From assembly GCA_031459935.1 (NCBI GenBank), contig JAVKHN010000006.1, positions 1 through 64,000 of the forward strand: 64,000 nt of DNA. The letters run 5' to 3'. How positions within the stretch are numbered: the first letter of the stretch is position 1; the number at the start of each line of letters is the position of its first letter. The notes beneath the pieces are model-generated. The model had not been told where the DNA came from. It did not search any database and saw nothing but the letters and a program-made list of their open reading frames with translations. This document shows, in pieces, positions 44,865 to 53,196 of the stretch. The position numbers and the translations under genes were made by a program. The DNA comes from Sysuimicrobium calidum (GTDB lineage: Bacteria > Sysuimicrobiota > Sysuimicrobiia > Sysuimicrobiales > Sysuimicrobiaceae).

Positions 44865-45277
44865 GGGTGTGGGTTCCCTTGGCCGGCCTGCTGCTGGGGG
44901 TGCTGCTCGGGCTGGTACTCCGGGTGGAGATCCCCCTGGGATTCGTGAAGTACACGGCCATCGCGGTCCTGGCGGCCCTGGACACCCTCCTGGGCGGATT
45001 TCGGGCGCAGCTGGAGGGACGGTTTGATCTGGTGGTGTTCACGAGCGGGTTCCTGGTCAACGCCCTGGTGGCCGCGCTCCTGGTGGCCATCGGGGACCTG
45101 CTGGGCGTGGACATCTACCTGGGGGCCGTGATCGTGTTCAGCATGCGGATCCTGCAGAATGTGAGCCTAATCCGGCGGGACCTGCTGCGGCCCTTCGTGC
45201 GGGAAGGGTTGCCCCAAACCAGCGGGGGCCCGCAGTGGGTTCCCCAGGACCCGGCTCAACGAAGTGAATCGGGATAG
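44861..45277 (+). CDS. sbp: small basic protein, DUF1290 family
   Basis: Integral membrane protein (138 aa) of the Sbp/DUF1290 family. PLGFVKYTAIAVLAALDTLLGGFRA and GAVIVFSMRILQNVSLIRR are the conserved core, with four hydrophobic segments. In Bacillus sbp lies beside ylxW-like genes upstream of ftsA-ftsZ; here glycolysis genes follow. It overlaps the DUF881 gene by ATGA. Function unknown. Confidence 0.88.
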   Translation: MRVWVPLAGLLLGVLLGLVLRVEIPLGFVKYTAIAVLAALDTLLGGFRAQLEGRFDLVVFTSGFLVNALVAALLVAIGDLLGVDIYLGAVIVFSMRILQNVSLIRRDLLRPFVREGLPQTSGGPQWVPQDPAQRSESG

Positions 45278-45289
45278 GGGGTGAGCACC

Positions 45290-46300
45290 ATGGTTCGCGT
45301 GGGGATTAACGGGTTCGGACGGATCGGGCGCCAGGCCCTGAAGGCCATGCTCCAGCGGGCGGGGGACGTGCTGGAGGTGGTGGCCATCAACGATCTCGTG
45401 GATGCGGAGATGAACGCGTACCTCTTCAAGTACGACTCCAACTACGGTGTCTACCCCGGCACCGTGACGGTCCGCAACGGGAACCTGGTGATCGATGGAC
45501 GGGAGATCCGCGTGTTCCGGGAACGGGAACCCGGCGCCATCCCCTGGCGGGAGGTGGGGGTGGAGCTGGTGCTGGAGAGCACGGGGCTGTTTACGGACGC
45601 CAAGAAGGCAGCCGCTCACCTGGAGGCAGGTGCCAAGCGCGTGATCATCTCCGCCCCTGCCCGGAACGAGGACATCACCATCGTGCTGGGCGTGAACGAG
45701 GACCAGTACGATCCTGCTCGGCATCGCATCGTCTCCAACGCTTCCTGCACCACCAATGGCCTCGCGCCCGTGGCCCGGGTGCTGCACGAGGAGTTCGGCA
45801 TCGAAAAAGGCATCCTCACCACCGTGCACGCCTACACCAACACCCAGCGCCTTCTGGACGTGGCCGCTCGGGAGATGCGGGATGCCCGGGCTGCGGCCCT
45901 GAACATCGTACCCAGCGAGACGGGAGCCGCCCGGGCCGTGGGACTCGTGATTCCCGATCTCCATGGGAAGTTCACGGGGATGGCCTTTCGGGTCCCCACG
46001 AGCACCGTCTCCGTCATCGACTTCACCATCCTGCTGCGGCGGGACGTGACTCGGGACGAGATCAACGCGGTCATGAAGCGCTGGAGTGAGGAACGCATGC
46101 CGGAGATCCTGGGCTATACGGAGGAGCCGCTCGTCAGCAGTGATCTCAAGGGCGATCCCCGGTCCTCCATCTTCAGCGCCCCGGATACCCTGGTGGTGGG
46201 GGGGAACCTCGCGAAGGTGGTCTCCTGGTATGACAACGAATGGGGCTACGCCTGTCGGTGCGCGGATCTGGCAAAGCTCATGGCACAGCGGGGGATCTAG
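45290..46300 (+). CDS. gap: glyceraldehyde-3-phosphate dehydrogenase, type I
   Basis: Glycolytic/gluconeogenic dehydrogenase (336 aa) that makes 1,3-bisphosphoglycerate. GINGFGRIGRQALKAML binds NAD. The catalytic cysteine is Cys153 in SNASCTTNGLAPV, and TVHAYTNTQRLLD and SWYDNEWGYACR supply the remaining conserved residues. The ATG at 45290 is preferred to the GTG at 45281 because AGGGGGTGA precedes it at the right distance. It runs directly into pgk. Confidence 0.95.
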   Translation: MVRVGINGFGRIGRQALKAMLQRAGDVLEVVAINDLVDAEMNAYLFKYDSNYGVYPGTVTVRNGNLVIDGREIRVFREREPGAIPWREVGVELVLESTGLFTDAKKAAAHLEAGAKRVIISAPARNEDITIVLGVNEDQYDPARHRIVSNASCTTNGLAPVARVLHEEFGIEKGILTTVHAYTNTQRLLDVAAREMRDARAAALNIVPSETGAARAVGLVIPDLHGKFTGMAFRVPTSTVSVIDFTILLRRDVTRDEINAVMKRWSEERMPEILGYTEEPLVSSDLKGDPRSSIFSAPDTLVVGGNLAKVVSWYDNEWGYACRCADLAKLMAQRGI

Positions 46301-47484
46301 TGCGGAAGAAGACGGTTCGGGACATCGAGGTCCGGGGCAAGCGGGTGCTGGTACGGGTGGACTTCAACGTGCCCCTGGACGAGGGAGGACAGATCACGGA
46401 CGACCGTCGTATCCGGGAGGCCCTTCCCACCCTCCGCTACCTCCTCGATCAGGGTGCCATCCTCGTTCTGGCCTCCCACCTGGGTCGCCCCGGTGGTAAA
46501 GTGGTCCCCTCCCTGCGCATGCGGCCCGTGGGGGAGCGCCTGAGGGAGCTGTTGGACCGGGAGGTGCAGGTGCTGGAGGACTGCGTGGGACCTGAGGTGG
46601 AGGCGGCGGTTCGGAGCGCGTCTCCGGGCGACGTGCTCCTGCTGGAGAACCTCCGTTTCCACCCAGGAGAGGAGGCGGACGATCCGGAGTTCGCCCGGTC
46701 CCTCGCACATCTTGCGGAGGTATTCGTCCTCGATGCCTTTGGTACCGCACACCGATCCCACGCCTCCACGGTGGGCGTGGCCCGGTACCTCCCGGCTGTG
46801 GCTGGGTTCCTGCTGGAGAAGGAACTCCGGTACCTCGGTCAGGTCTTGGAACGTCCGGAGCGCCCGTTTGTGGCCGTTCTGGGCGGGAAGAAGGTCTCGG
46901 ACAAAATCGGAATCGTCCGAAACCTGCTCGCCCGCGCGGATGCTCTCCTCATCGGAGGGGCCATGGCCTACACGTTCCTGCGGGCCCAGGGATACGCCAC
47001 GGGGGCTTCCTTCGTGGAGGAAGAAAAGCTGGACCTCGCCCGGAAGCTCCTAGAGGAGGTGCGGCGGGCCTCCGTGGAGTTCCTGCTCCCCGCGGACGTG
47101 GTGGTGGCGGACCGGCTTTCGGAGGATGCGCAGGTGAAGGTGGTCCCCGCGCAGGAGATCCCCGAGGGGTGGATCGGAGTGGACATCGGACCGCACACGG
47201 CCCGAAGGTACGCGGAGGTGATCCAGGAAAGCCGTACCGTGGTGTGGAACGGGCCCATGGGGGTGTTCGAGATCCCGCTCTTCGCGGCGGGCACCCGCGC
47301 AGTGGCAGAGGCGGTGGCCGCATGCCCGGGGACCACCGTCGTGGGCGGCGGGGACACCGCGGCAGCCCTGGAGCGGTTCGGGCTCGCGGACCGAGTGGAC
47401 CACGTGAGCACGGGTGGCGGCGCCTCGCTGGAGTTCCTGGAAGGGAGAGAACTTCCGGGCGTCGCCGCACTCCTGGACCCATGA
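46300..47484 (+). CDS. pgk: phosphoglycerate kinase
   Basis: Two-domain kinase (394 aa) making ATP from 1,3-bisphosphoglycerate. KRVLVRVDFNVPLDEGGQITDDRRIREALPT is the N-terminal substrate domain, and SHLGRPGGK, VLGGKKVSDKIG and VVGGGDTAAALE follow. The GTG at 46300 shares a base with the gap stop. Confidence 0.95.
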   Translation: MRKKTVRDIEVRGKRVLVRVDFNVPLDEGGQITDDRRIREALPTLRYLLDQGAILVLASHLGRPGGKVVPSLRMRPVGERLRELLDREVQVLEDCVGPEVEAAVRSASPGDVLLLENLRFHPGEEADDPEFARSLAHLAEVFVLDAFGTAHRSHASTVGVARYLPAVAGFLLEKELRYLGQVLERPERPFVAVLGGKKVSDKIGIVRNLLARADALLIGGAMAYTFLRAQGYATGASFVEEEKLDLARKLLEEVRRASVEFLLPADVVVADRLSEDAQVKVVPAQEIPEGWIGVDIGPHTARRYAEVIQESRTVVWNGPMGVFEIPLFAAGTRAVAEAVAACPGTTVVGGGDTAAALERFGLADRVDHVSTGGGASLEFLEGRELPGVAALLDP

Positions 47485-48263
47485 GCCGCATACCGCTCAT
47501 CGCCGCCAACTGGAAGATGTACAAGACGCGGCAGGAGGCAACCGAGTTCGTGGAGGCCGCGCTCCCGGACCTTGCGGCTGTGGAAGGGGTGGAGGTGGCC
47601 CTCTGTCCGCCGTTTACCGCCCTGGAGACCGTGGGGCGCCTGCTCGCGGGAACTCCAGTACGGCTGGGTGCTCAGAACATGCACTGGGAGCGGCAGGGTG
47701 CCTTCACGGGCGAGATCTCTCCCCTCATGCTCGCGGAGCTCGGCTGCACCTACGTGATCGTAGGGCACTCCGAGAGGCGGCGGTGGTTTGGAGAGACCGA
47801 CGAGCGGGTGCGGCGGAAGGTGCGGGCGGCCTTCGATGCAGGCCTCGTACCCATCGTGTGCGTGGGGGAAACCCTGGAGGAACGGCAGGCGGGCCAGACG
47901 GAGGGCCGGGTGCTGGAGCAGGTCACGGAGGCCGTGGCGGACCTCTCCTCGGAGGAAGTCGGCAGGCTGGTGCTGGCCTACGAGCCCGTCTGGGCCATCG
48001 GCACCGGACATGCGGCTACAGGGGAGGAGGCGAATCGGGTCATCGGGCTCATCCGGGGGTACCTCGAGCGCCGTTTCGGGGAAGCCGCCCGGTGGACCCG
48101 GATCCAGTACGGGGGGAGCGTGCGGGCGAGCAACGCCGCGGAGTTCCTGGACCAGCCCGAGATCGACGGTGCGCTCGTGGGCGGCGCGAGCCTGGATCCC
48201 ACGGAGTTCGTCGGGATCGTGCGGGCGACCCTGTCCGCCCGCTCCGGGCAGGGGATTCCCTAG
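47481..48263 (+). CDS. tpiA: triosephosphate isomerase
   Basis: TIM-barrel isomerase (260 aa). PLIAANWKMYK has the catalytic lysine, GHSERRRWFGE the histidine, AYEPVWAIGTG the glutamate, and QYGGSVRASNAAEFLDQPEIDGALVGGASL the phosphate-binding C-terminus. ATGA overlap with pgk. It is followed by secG after a short hairpin-containing gap. Confidence 0.96.
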   Translation: MSRIPLIAANWKMYKTRQEATEFVEAALPDLAAVEGVEVALCPPFTALETVGRLLAGTPVRLGAQNMHWERQGAFTGEISPLMLAELGCTYVIVGHSERRRWFGETDERVRRKVRAAFDAGLVPIVCVGETLEERQAGQTEGRVLEQVTEAVADLSSEEVGRLVLAYEPVWAIGTGHAATGEEANRVIGLIRGYLERRFGEAARWTRIQYGGSVRASNAAEFLDQPEIDGALVGGASLDPTEFVGIVRATLSARSGQGIP

Positions 48264-48275
48264 GGCAGGCAAACC

Positions 48276-48284
48276 TGCTAGGAT
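48276..48284 (+). promoter_or_regulatory. extended -10 element upstream of secG
   Basis: TGC followed by TAGGAT lies within the 3' arm of a small hairpin (GCAGG-CAAA-CCTGC, 48265-48278) just after tpiA. A -35 is not apparent. It could supply separate expression of secG. Confidence 0.3.
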
Positions 48285-48304
48285 GGCGGGCGGAGGATCA
48301 AACC

Positions 48305-48523
48305 ATGCACGCCGCGATCCTGATCCTGCACTTCCTCCTCGTGGCCCTGGCCGTGGGACTCGTGCTCCTGCAGGGACCGAAGGGCGAGGGCCTGGGTGCC
48401 ATCGGGGGATCTGCACGTCTGTTTCACGGACCCAGGCCACGGGAGACCTTCTTCACCCGCACCACGGCCATCGTCTCCGTCCTGTTCGCCCTGAGCTCCA
48501 TCTACCTCGCCTTCGTCCGGTAG
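48305..48523 (+). CDS. secG: protein translocase subunit SecG
   Basis: Two-helix membrane component of the SecYEG channel (72 aa). ILILHFLLVALAVGLVLLQGPKGEGLGAIGG is the diagnostic first helix and loop. The second helix is AIVSVLFALSSIYLAF. GGAGGATC precedes the ATG. Position after tpiA is common in bacteria. Confidence 0.93.
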   Translation: MHAAILILHFLLVALAVGLVLLQGPKGEGLGAIGGSARLFHGPRPRETFFTRTTAIVSVLFALSSIYLAFVR

Positions 48524-48525
48524 GC

Positions 48526-48531
48526 TATAAT
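48526..48531 (+). promoter_or_regulatory. consensus -10 for tRNA-Leu
   Basis: A perfect TATAAT lies 35 bases upstream of the tRNA. The -35 area inside the end of secG is weak. Confidence 0.5.
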
Positions 48532-48565
48532 GGAGGACGGCCCGGCCCCCTCGCCGGGTGGGCGT

Positions 48566-48650
48566 GCCCGGATGGCGGAACTGGCAGACGCGCACGTTTG
48601 AGGGGCGTGTGGGGAAACCCGTGGGGGTTCGAATCCCCCTCCGGGCACCA
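48566..48650 (+). tRNA. tRNA-Leu (anticodon GAG)
   Basis: An 85-base class II tRNA that includes the encoded CCA end. The acceptor arm GCCCGGA pairs with TCCGGGC. The anticodon loop TTGAGGG gives GAG at 48600-48602 on the stem CACGT/GCGTG, which includes one T-G pair. A long variable arm (GGG-GAAA-CCC) and the T arm GGGGGTTCGAATCCCCC are clear. Reads leucine codons CUC/CUU. Confidence 0.97.
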
Positions 48651-48716
48651 TGGTTTCCCTAGGTACAATGGTGGCATGAGCCTATCTCGCGAGGGACGAG
48701 GGGGAGGGGGATAGGA

Positions 48717-49067
48717 ATGAGCACACTCGCGGAGCTGAAGTGTACCGCCTGCCGGGGGGATGAGCTTCCCCTCACGGACGCGGAGATCGTCGCCCTTCTG
48801 CCCCAGGTTCCGGAATGGCGAGTGGTGGAGCGGGAGGGGGTGAAGCGGCTGGAGCGGACCTTCAAGTTCCGGAACTTCCAGGAGGCTCTGGCATTTGCAA
48901 ACCGCGTGGGGGAGCTTGCGGAGGAGGAAGGCCATCACCCCGCCCTCCTGGTGGAGTGGGGGCGGGTCACCGTGAGCTGGTGGACCCACAAGATCCGGGG
49001 GCTGCACCGCAACGACTTCATCATGGCCGCGAAGACGGACGCTGCATACCGGGAGAGGGCGTCCTGA
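48717..49067 (+). CDS. phhB: pterin-4-alpha-carbinolamine dehydratase
   Basis: Small PCD/DCoH-family dehydratase (116 aa) that recycles pterin carbinolamine. The active-site motif EEEGHHPALLVEWGRVTVSWWTHKIRGLHRNDF includes the double histidine and the W-T-H. No aromatic amino-acid hydroxylase is in the window, so its physiological partner is unknown; related proteins also occur in molybdopterin contexts. It stands alone between the tRNA and odhA. A TACAAT at 48664-48669 may be its -10. Confidence 0.9.
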   Translation: MSTLAELKCTACRGDELPLTDAEIVALLPQVPEWRVVEREGVKRLERTFKFRNFQEALAFANRVGELAEEEGHHPALLVEWGRVTVSWWTHKIRGLHRNDFIMAAKTDAAYRERAS

Positions 49068-49119
49068 CGCCCCCAGGCGCCTTCAAGAGCTCCGGTGGAC
49101 TCGGCTGCAGGAGCGGGGG

Positions 49120-51851
49120 ATGTGCCAGCAGTTCTCCGGATTAAACGCTGGGTACGTAGCCGAGCTCTACGAGCGGTACCGGCACGATCCCGCCTCCGTG
49201 GACGCGCAGACCCGGGCGTTCTTCGAGCAGCTTCCGCCCGCTCCAGATGGGGTGCTTCTCACCCTGGATTCCCGGGTTCTTGCGGGCGCCATCGGCCTCG
49301 CGCAGGCCATCCGGGTGTACGGACACCTCGCGGCGCGCCTCGACCCCCTGGGAACACCACCGCCGGGGGACCCCTCCCTGAGCCCCGAGTCCTGGGACGT
49401 CACGGGAGAAGACCTCCGGCATCTCCCGTCCGAACTCGTCGGGGGACCGATGGTCAAGCGGGCCCGCAATGCCCTTGAGGCCCTTGCGCTCCTGCGGACC
49501 ATCTATTCGGGGGCGGCGGGCTACGAATTCGATCACCTGCGCGTGGCTGAGGAGCGGATCTGGCTTCGAGAGGCGGTGGAGGGTGGGTGTTTCCGACCTC
49601 CTCAAGATCCCCTTGATGAGGTGGCCCTCCTTCACCGCCTCACCGAGGTGGAGACCTTCGAGCGGTTCCTGCACCGCACCTTTCCGGGAAAGACCCGGTT
49701 CTCCATCAAGGGGCTCGACATTCTGGTTCCCATGCTGGACGAAGTGATTGTTCTCGGGCCACGGAGGCGGGCGCGCGCACCCTCCTCCTGGGGATGGCCC
49801 ACCGCGGCCGGCTCAACGTACTTGCCCATATCCTGGGCAAGCCCTACCGCGCAATCCTCGCGGAGTTCAAGGATCCGGTACGTAGCCGGGCCTTCCGGGA
49901 CGACCTCGGATGGACCGGGGATGTGACCTACCACAGGGGTGCCCAGCGTGTCGCCCCGGGGGCCACCGTTCTTCTAGCGCCCAATCCCAGCCATCCGGAG
50001 GCAATCGCGCCGGTGGTCGAGGGGATGGCCCGGGCCGCGGGGACCCGCGCGAACCGGCGCGGGGCCCCGGTGTGCGGTCCGGACGTGGTCCTGCCCGTCC
50101 TCATCCACGGGGACGCCGCCTTCTGCGGACAGGGGGTTGTGGCAGAGACCCTGAATCTCGCCCAGGTCCCCGGGTACGCCACGGGCGGTGCGATCCACCT
50201 CATCGCCAACAACCAGCTGGGCTACACCACGGATCCCCGAGAGGGACGGAGTACCACGTACGCGAGCGACCTTGCCAAAGGGTTCGAGACCCCTGTGGTG
50301 CACGTGAACGCGGACGACCCGGAGGCATGCATCGCCGCCGCCCGGCTCGCGGTGGCCTACCGCATGCGCTACCACAGGGACTTCGTGATCGACGTCGTGG
50401 GCTACCGTCGGTGGGGACACAATGAGGGGGACGAGCCCGGCTTCACCCAGCCCGTGCAGTACCGCCGCATCGAGTCCCATCCGACCGTCCGGGCCTGGTG
50501 GGCTTCCCGGCTGGTGGAACAGGGCGTCGTGGACCCGCACGCCCCCGACCAGCTCGTCCAGGAGCACCTGCAGCGCCTGCAGGCGGAGCTGAGCGCCCTT
50601 AACTCCGAGCGGGACCTCGTGGAGGAGCTCCCCGCGCCACCCCCTCCGGGCGCTGCCCGCCAGGTGTGGACCGCGGTACCGTTGGGGCGCCTGCAGCAGC
50701 TGTACGAGGCGCTGCTGCGGGTGCCGGAGGGGTTCTCCCTGCATCCCAAGCTGGCCCGGGCCCTGGAGCGCCGGCGCACCCTGCTGGCGGACCCGGATGC
50801 GCCCACCGTGGACTGGGCGGGTGCGGAGCAGCTAGCGTTCGCATCCCTTCTCGAAGAAGGGATCCCGATCCGCCTTGTAGGGCAGGACACGGAGCGAGGT
50901 ACCTTCAGCCAGCGGCACGCAGTCTTCCACGACCTCAAGACCGGTGCCAAGCACATTCCCCTACAGACGCCGCCGCAGGCGCGCGCGGCCTTCGAGGTGC
51001 ACAACACACCCCTCTCCGAGGGTGCGGTGCTGGCCTTCGAGTACGGGTACAGCATCCAGGACCAGGGCCACCTGGTCCTCTGGGAAGCGCAGTATGGGGA
51101 CTTCCTCAACAATGCCCAGGTGGTGGTGGACGAATTCATCGTTTCCGCCCGCGCCAAGTGGGGACAGCTGCCTTCCCTTGTTCTCCTCCTTCCGCACGGG
51201 TACGAGGGGCAGGGACCCGACCACAGCAGCGCCCGGCCGGAGCGGTTCTTGCAGTTGAGCGCGGATCTCAACCTGCGGCTTGCCTACCCCACCACTGCCG
51301 CCCAGTACTTCCACCTCCTGCGCCGGCAGGCCTTGCTGCTGCGGACCGATCCCCTTCCTCTCGTCGTGCTTACCCCGAAGAGCCTGCTGCGTCACCCAGC
51401 TACCTTTTCCTGTCCCCGGGATCTCAGCGAGGGCAACTGGCAGCCGGTGATGGACGACGGCGCGGATCCCCAACGGGTGCGGCGCCTCCTCCTGTGCACG
51501 GGCAAGGTCTTCGTGGATCTCGTGACGGGCGTCCGCAAAGACCAGGAGGTCACCGTCGTGCGGCTGGAGCAGCTTTATCCGTTTCCGGAAGAGGAGCTCA
51601 CGGCCCTCTTGGAGCGGTACCGGGGAGCGGAGGAGGTGGCCTGGGTGCAGGAGGAGCCGCAGAACATGGGAACCTGGAGCTTCGTGCGGCCGATCCTGGA
51701 AACCCTATTGGACGGCCGTCCCCTCCGGTACGTGGGGCGGCCATCCAGCGCGAGCCCCGCGGAGGGGTCCGCGGCCCTGCACGCGGTGGTGCAGGAAGGG
51801 ATCCTCGCGGCGGCCCCGGGAGTCCACGACGCCCCTGGGGCGAGGAGGTGA
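49120..51851 (+). pseudogene. odhA: 2-oxoglutarate dehydrogenase E1 component, interrupted by a one-base frameshift
   Basis: Thiamine-dependent E1 of 2-oxoglutarate dehydrogenase, broken into two frames. The first frame (49120 to about 49758) reads the normal N-terminus, from CQQFSGLNAGYVAELYER to KGLDILVPMLDEVIVLG. The continuation ATEAGARTLLLGMAHRGRL is present but in another frame. The shift falls in GGG at 49756-49758, where a fourth G would restore one protein of about 910 aa. Everything after it is well kept: HGDAAFCGQGVVAETLN, RRWGHNEGDEPGFTQP, HGYEGQGPDHSSAR. The first frame ends at 49926 in nonsense. A homopolymer sequencing error is possible; E2 next door has its own lesion. Confidence 0.88.
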
Positions 51852-51854
51852 GAG

Positions 51855-53030
51855 GTGGCAGAACTCTTGGTCCCGCAGATGGGAGAATCCGTCCTGGAGG
51901 CCACCGTGGCTCGGTGACTCAAGCGGGAGGGCGAGCAGGTGGAGGTAGGCGAGGCGGTGGTGGAACTGGAGACCGAGAAAGTGAACGCGGAGGTGGGCGC
52001 GGAGGTAGAAGGGGTGCTCGCCCGGATCGTGCACCGGGAAGGGGAGACCGTCCGGCCCGGAGAGGTGCTGGGGGTGATCGAGCCGATCCCCGCCTCCGCT
52101 CCGGCGCCCTCCTCTGCGAAGGCCCCGCAGCCGCGGGCAGCCGAGCCTTCTCCGACCCCGCCCGGGCTGGAAGCCCCGACACCACGCGCCACGCCCATCG
52201 CCCGTCAGCTGGCCGCAGAACGCAACCTGGACCTCTTTCGGATCTCCGGTACGGGCCCGGCAGGCAGCATCACCCGAGAGGACGTGGAAGCCGCGCTCGC
52301 CGCTCAACAGCCGGCTCCCGCCGTGGAGCGGCCGCGGGCGCTGGAGCGTCGCGAGGGGCGGGTCCAGATGTCCGCGCGCCGGCGCACCATCGCCCGCCGC
52401 CTGGTGGAGGCCCAGCGGGAGGCGGCCATGCTCACCACCTTCAACGAGGTGGACATGACAGAGCTGCTGGCCCTCCGCGGGCGGCTCACCCCTCAGGGGC
52501 CGCGTCTGGGGATCACCGCTTTCTTCGTGAAGGCCGTGACCCCGGCTTTGCGAGAGTTCCCCCGCCTCAACGCGGAGGTCCAGGGCGAGGAGATGGTCCT
52601 GAAGTACTATTACGATATCGGGGTAGCGGTGGGAGACCCGGAGGGGCTGGCGGTCCCGGTGGTGCGGGACGCGGATCGCAAAAACCTCCTGGAGATCGAG
52701 CGAGAGATCCAGGCCTATGCGGAGAAGGCGGCACAGGGGCGGCTCACCCTGGCGGACCTGCGGGGTGGAACCTTCGCCATCACCAACGGCGGGGTGTTCG
52801 GCTCCCTCCTCAGCACGCCCATCCTCAACCCGCCGCGGGTGGGAATTCTGGGGCTGCACCGGATCGGGGAGCGCCCCGTGGCCCTTGGGGGGCAGGTGGT
52901 GGTGCGCCCCATGATGTACGTGGCCCTCACCTACGACCACCGCATCGTAGACGGCCGGGAGGCGGTGCAGTTCCTGGGGCGAGTGAAGGAGCTCGTGGAG
53001 AACCCGGACCTGCTGCTGGCCTCACTCTGA
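51855..53030 (+). pseudogene. sucB: 2-oxoglutarate dehydrogenase E2 (dihydrolipoyl succinyltransferase), in-frame TGA at codon 21
   Basis: Lipoyl acyltransferase of the dehydrogenase complex. The expected GTG start at 51855 gives AELLVPQMGESVLEATVAR, then TGA at 51915-51917, then LKREGEQVEVGEAVVELETE, the rest of the lipoyl domain. Family members have Trp at this site, so TGG has become TGA. The remainder is intact: lipoyl lysine in LETEKVNAEV, a peripheral-subunit-binding domain (TPIARQLAAERNLDLFRISGTG) and the catalytic TYDHRIVDGREA. Restart at the ATG at 51939 would lose the first lipoyl strands. TGA is a normal stop for many genes here, so recoding is unlikely. Confidence 0.88.
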
Positions 53031-53119
53031 GACGGCTCCCAGCAGGTCCGGAGCTCACCGGATAGACCCGTTCGATTCGTAGGATAGCGGCGTTTGATTT
53101 TTCGAGACCGCAAAACCCG

Positions 53120-53128
53120 TGCTACGCT
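53120..53128 (+). promoter_or_regulatory. extended -10 element before korA
   Basis: TGC followed by TACGCT lies 69 bases before the korA ATG, in the 166-base gap after sucB. A TTGATT at 53094-53099 is 23 bases away, too far for a standard -35. Confidence 0.35.
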
Positions 53129-53196
53129 TGGTTTGGCGCGGGTGTGGGAGGCGCGCGGTACCCGTGGCGGAAGCACAGGAGGTGTATGGAGGAACC

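Noticed and set aside
48265..48278. GCAGG-CAAA-CCTGC hairpin after tpiA as a terminator
   Set aside because: The stem is short, has no U-tract, and secG starts within 30 bases, so read-through is more likely.
49750..49765. Programmed -1 frameshifting to explain the E1 break
   Set aside because: The site TTCTCGGGCC is not a canonical slippery heptamer, no downstream pseudoknot was evident, and E1 genes are not known to use it. The neighbouring E2 lesion favours decay or error.
50666..53065. 799-codon plus-strand open frame over odhA and sucB
   Set aside because: The translation is Gly/Arg/Pro-rich with no motif, and the true E1 and E2 motifs lie in other frames.
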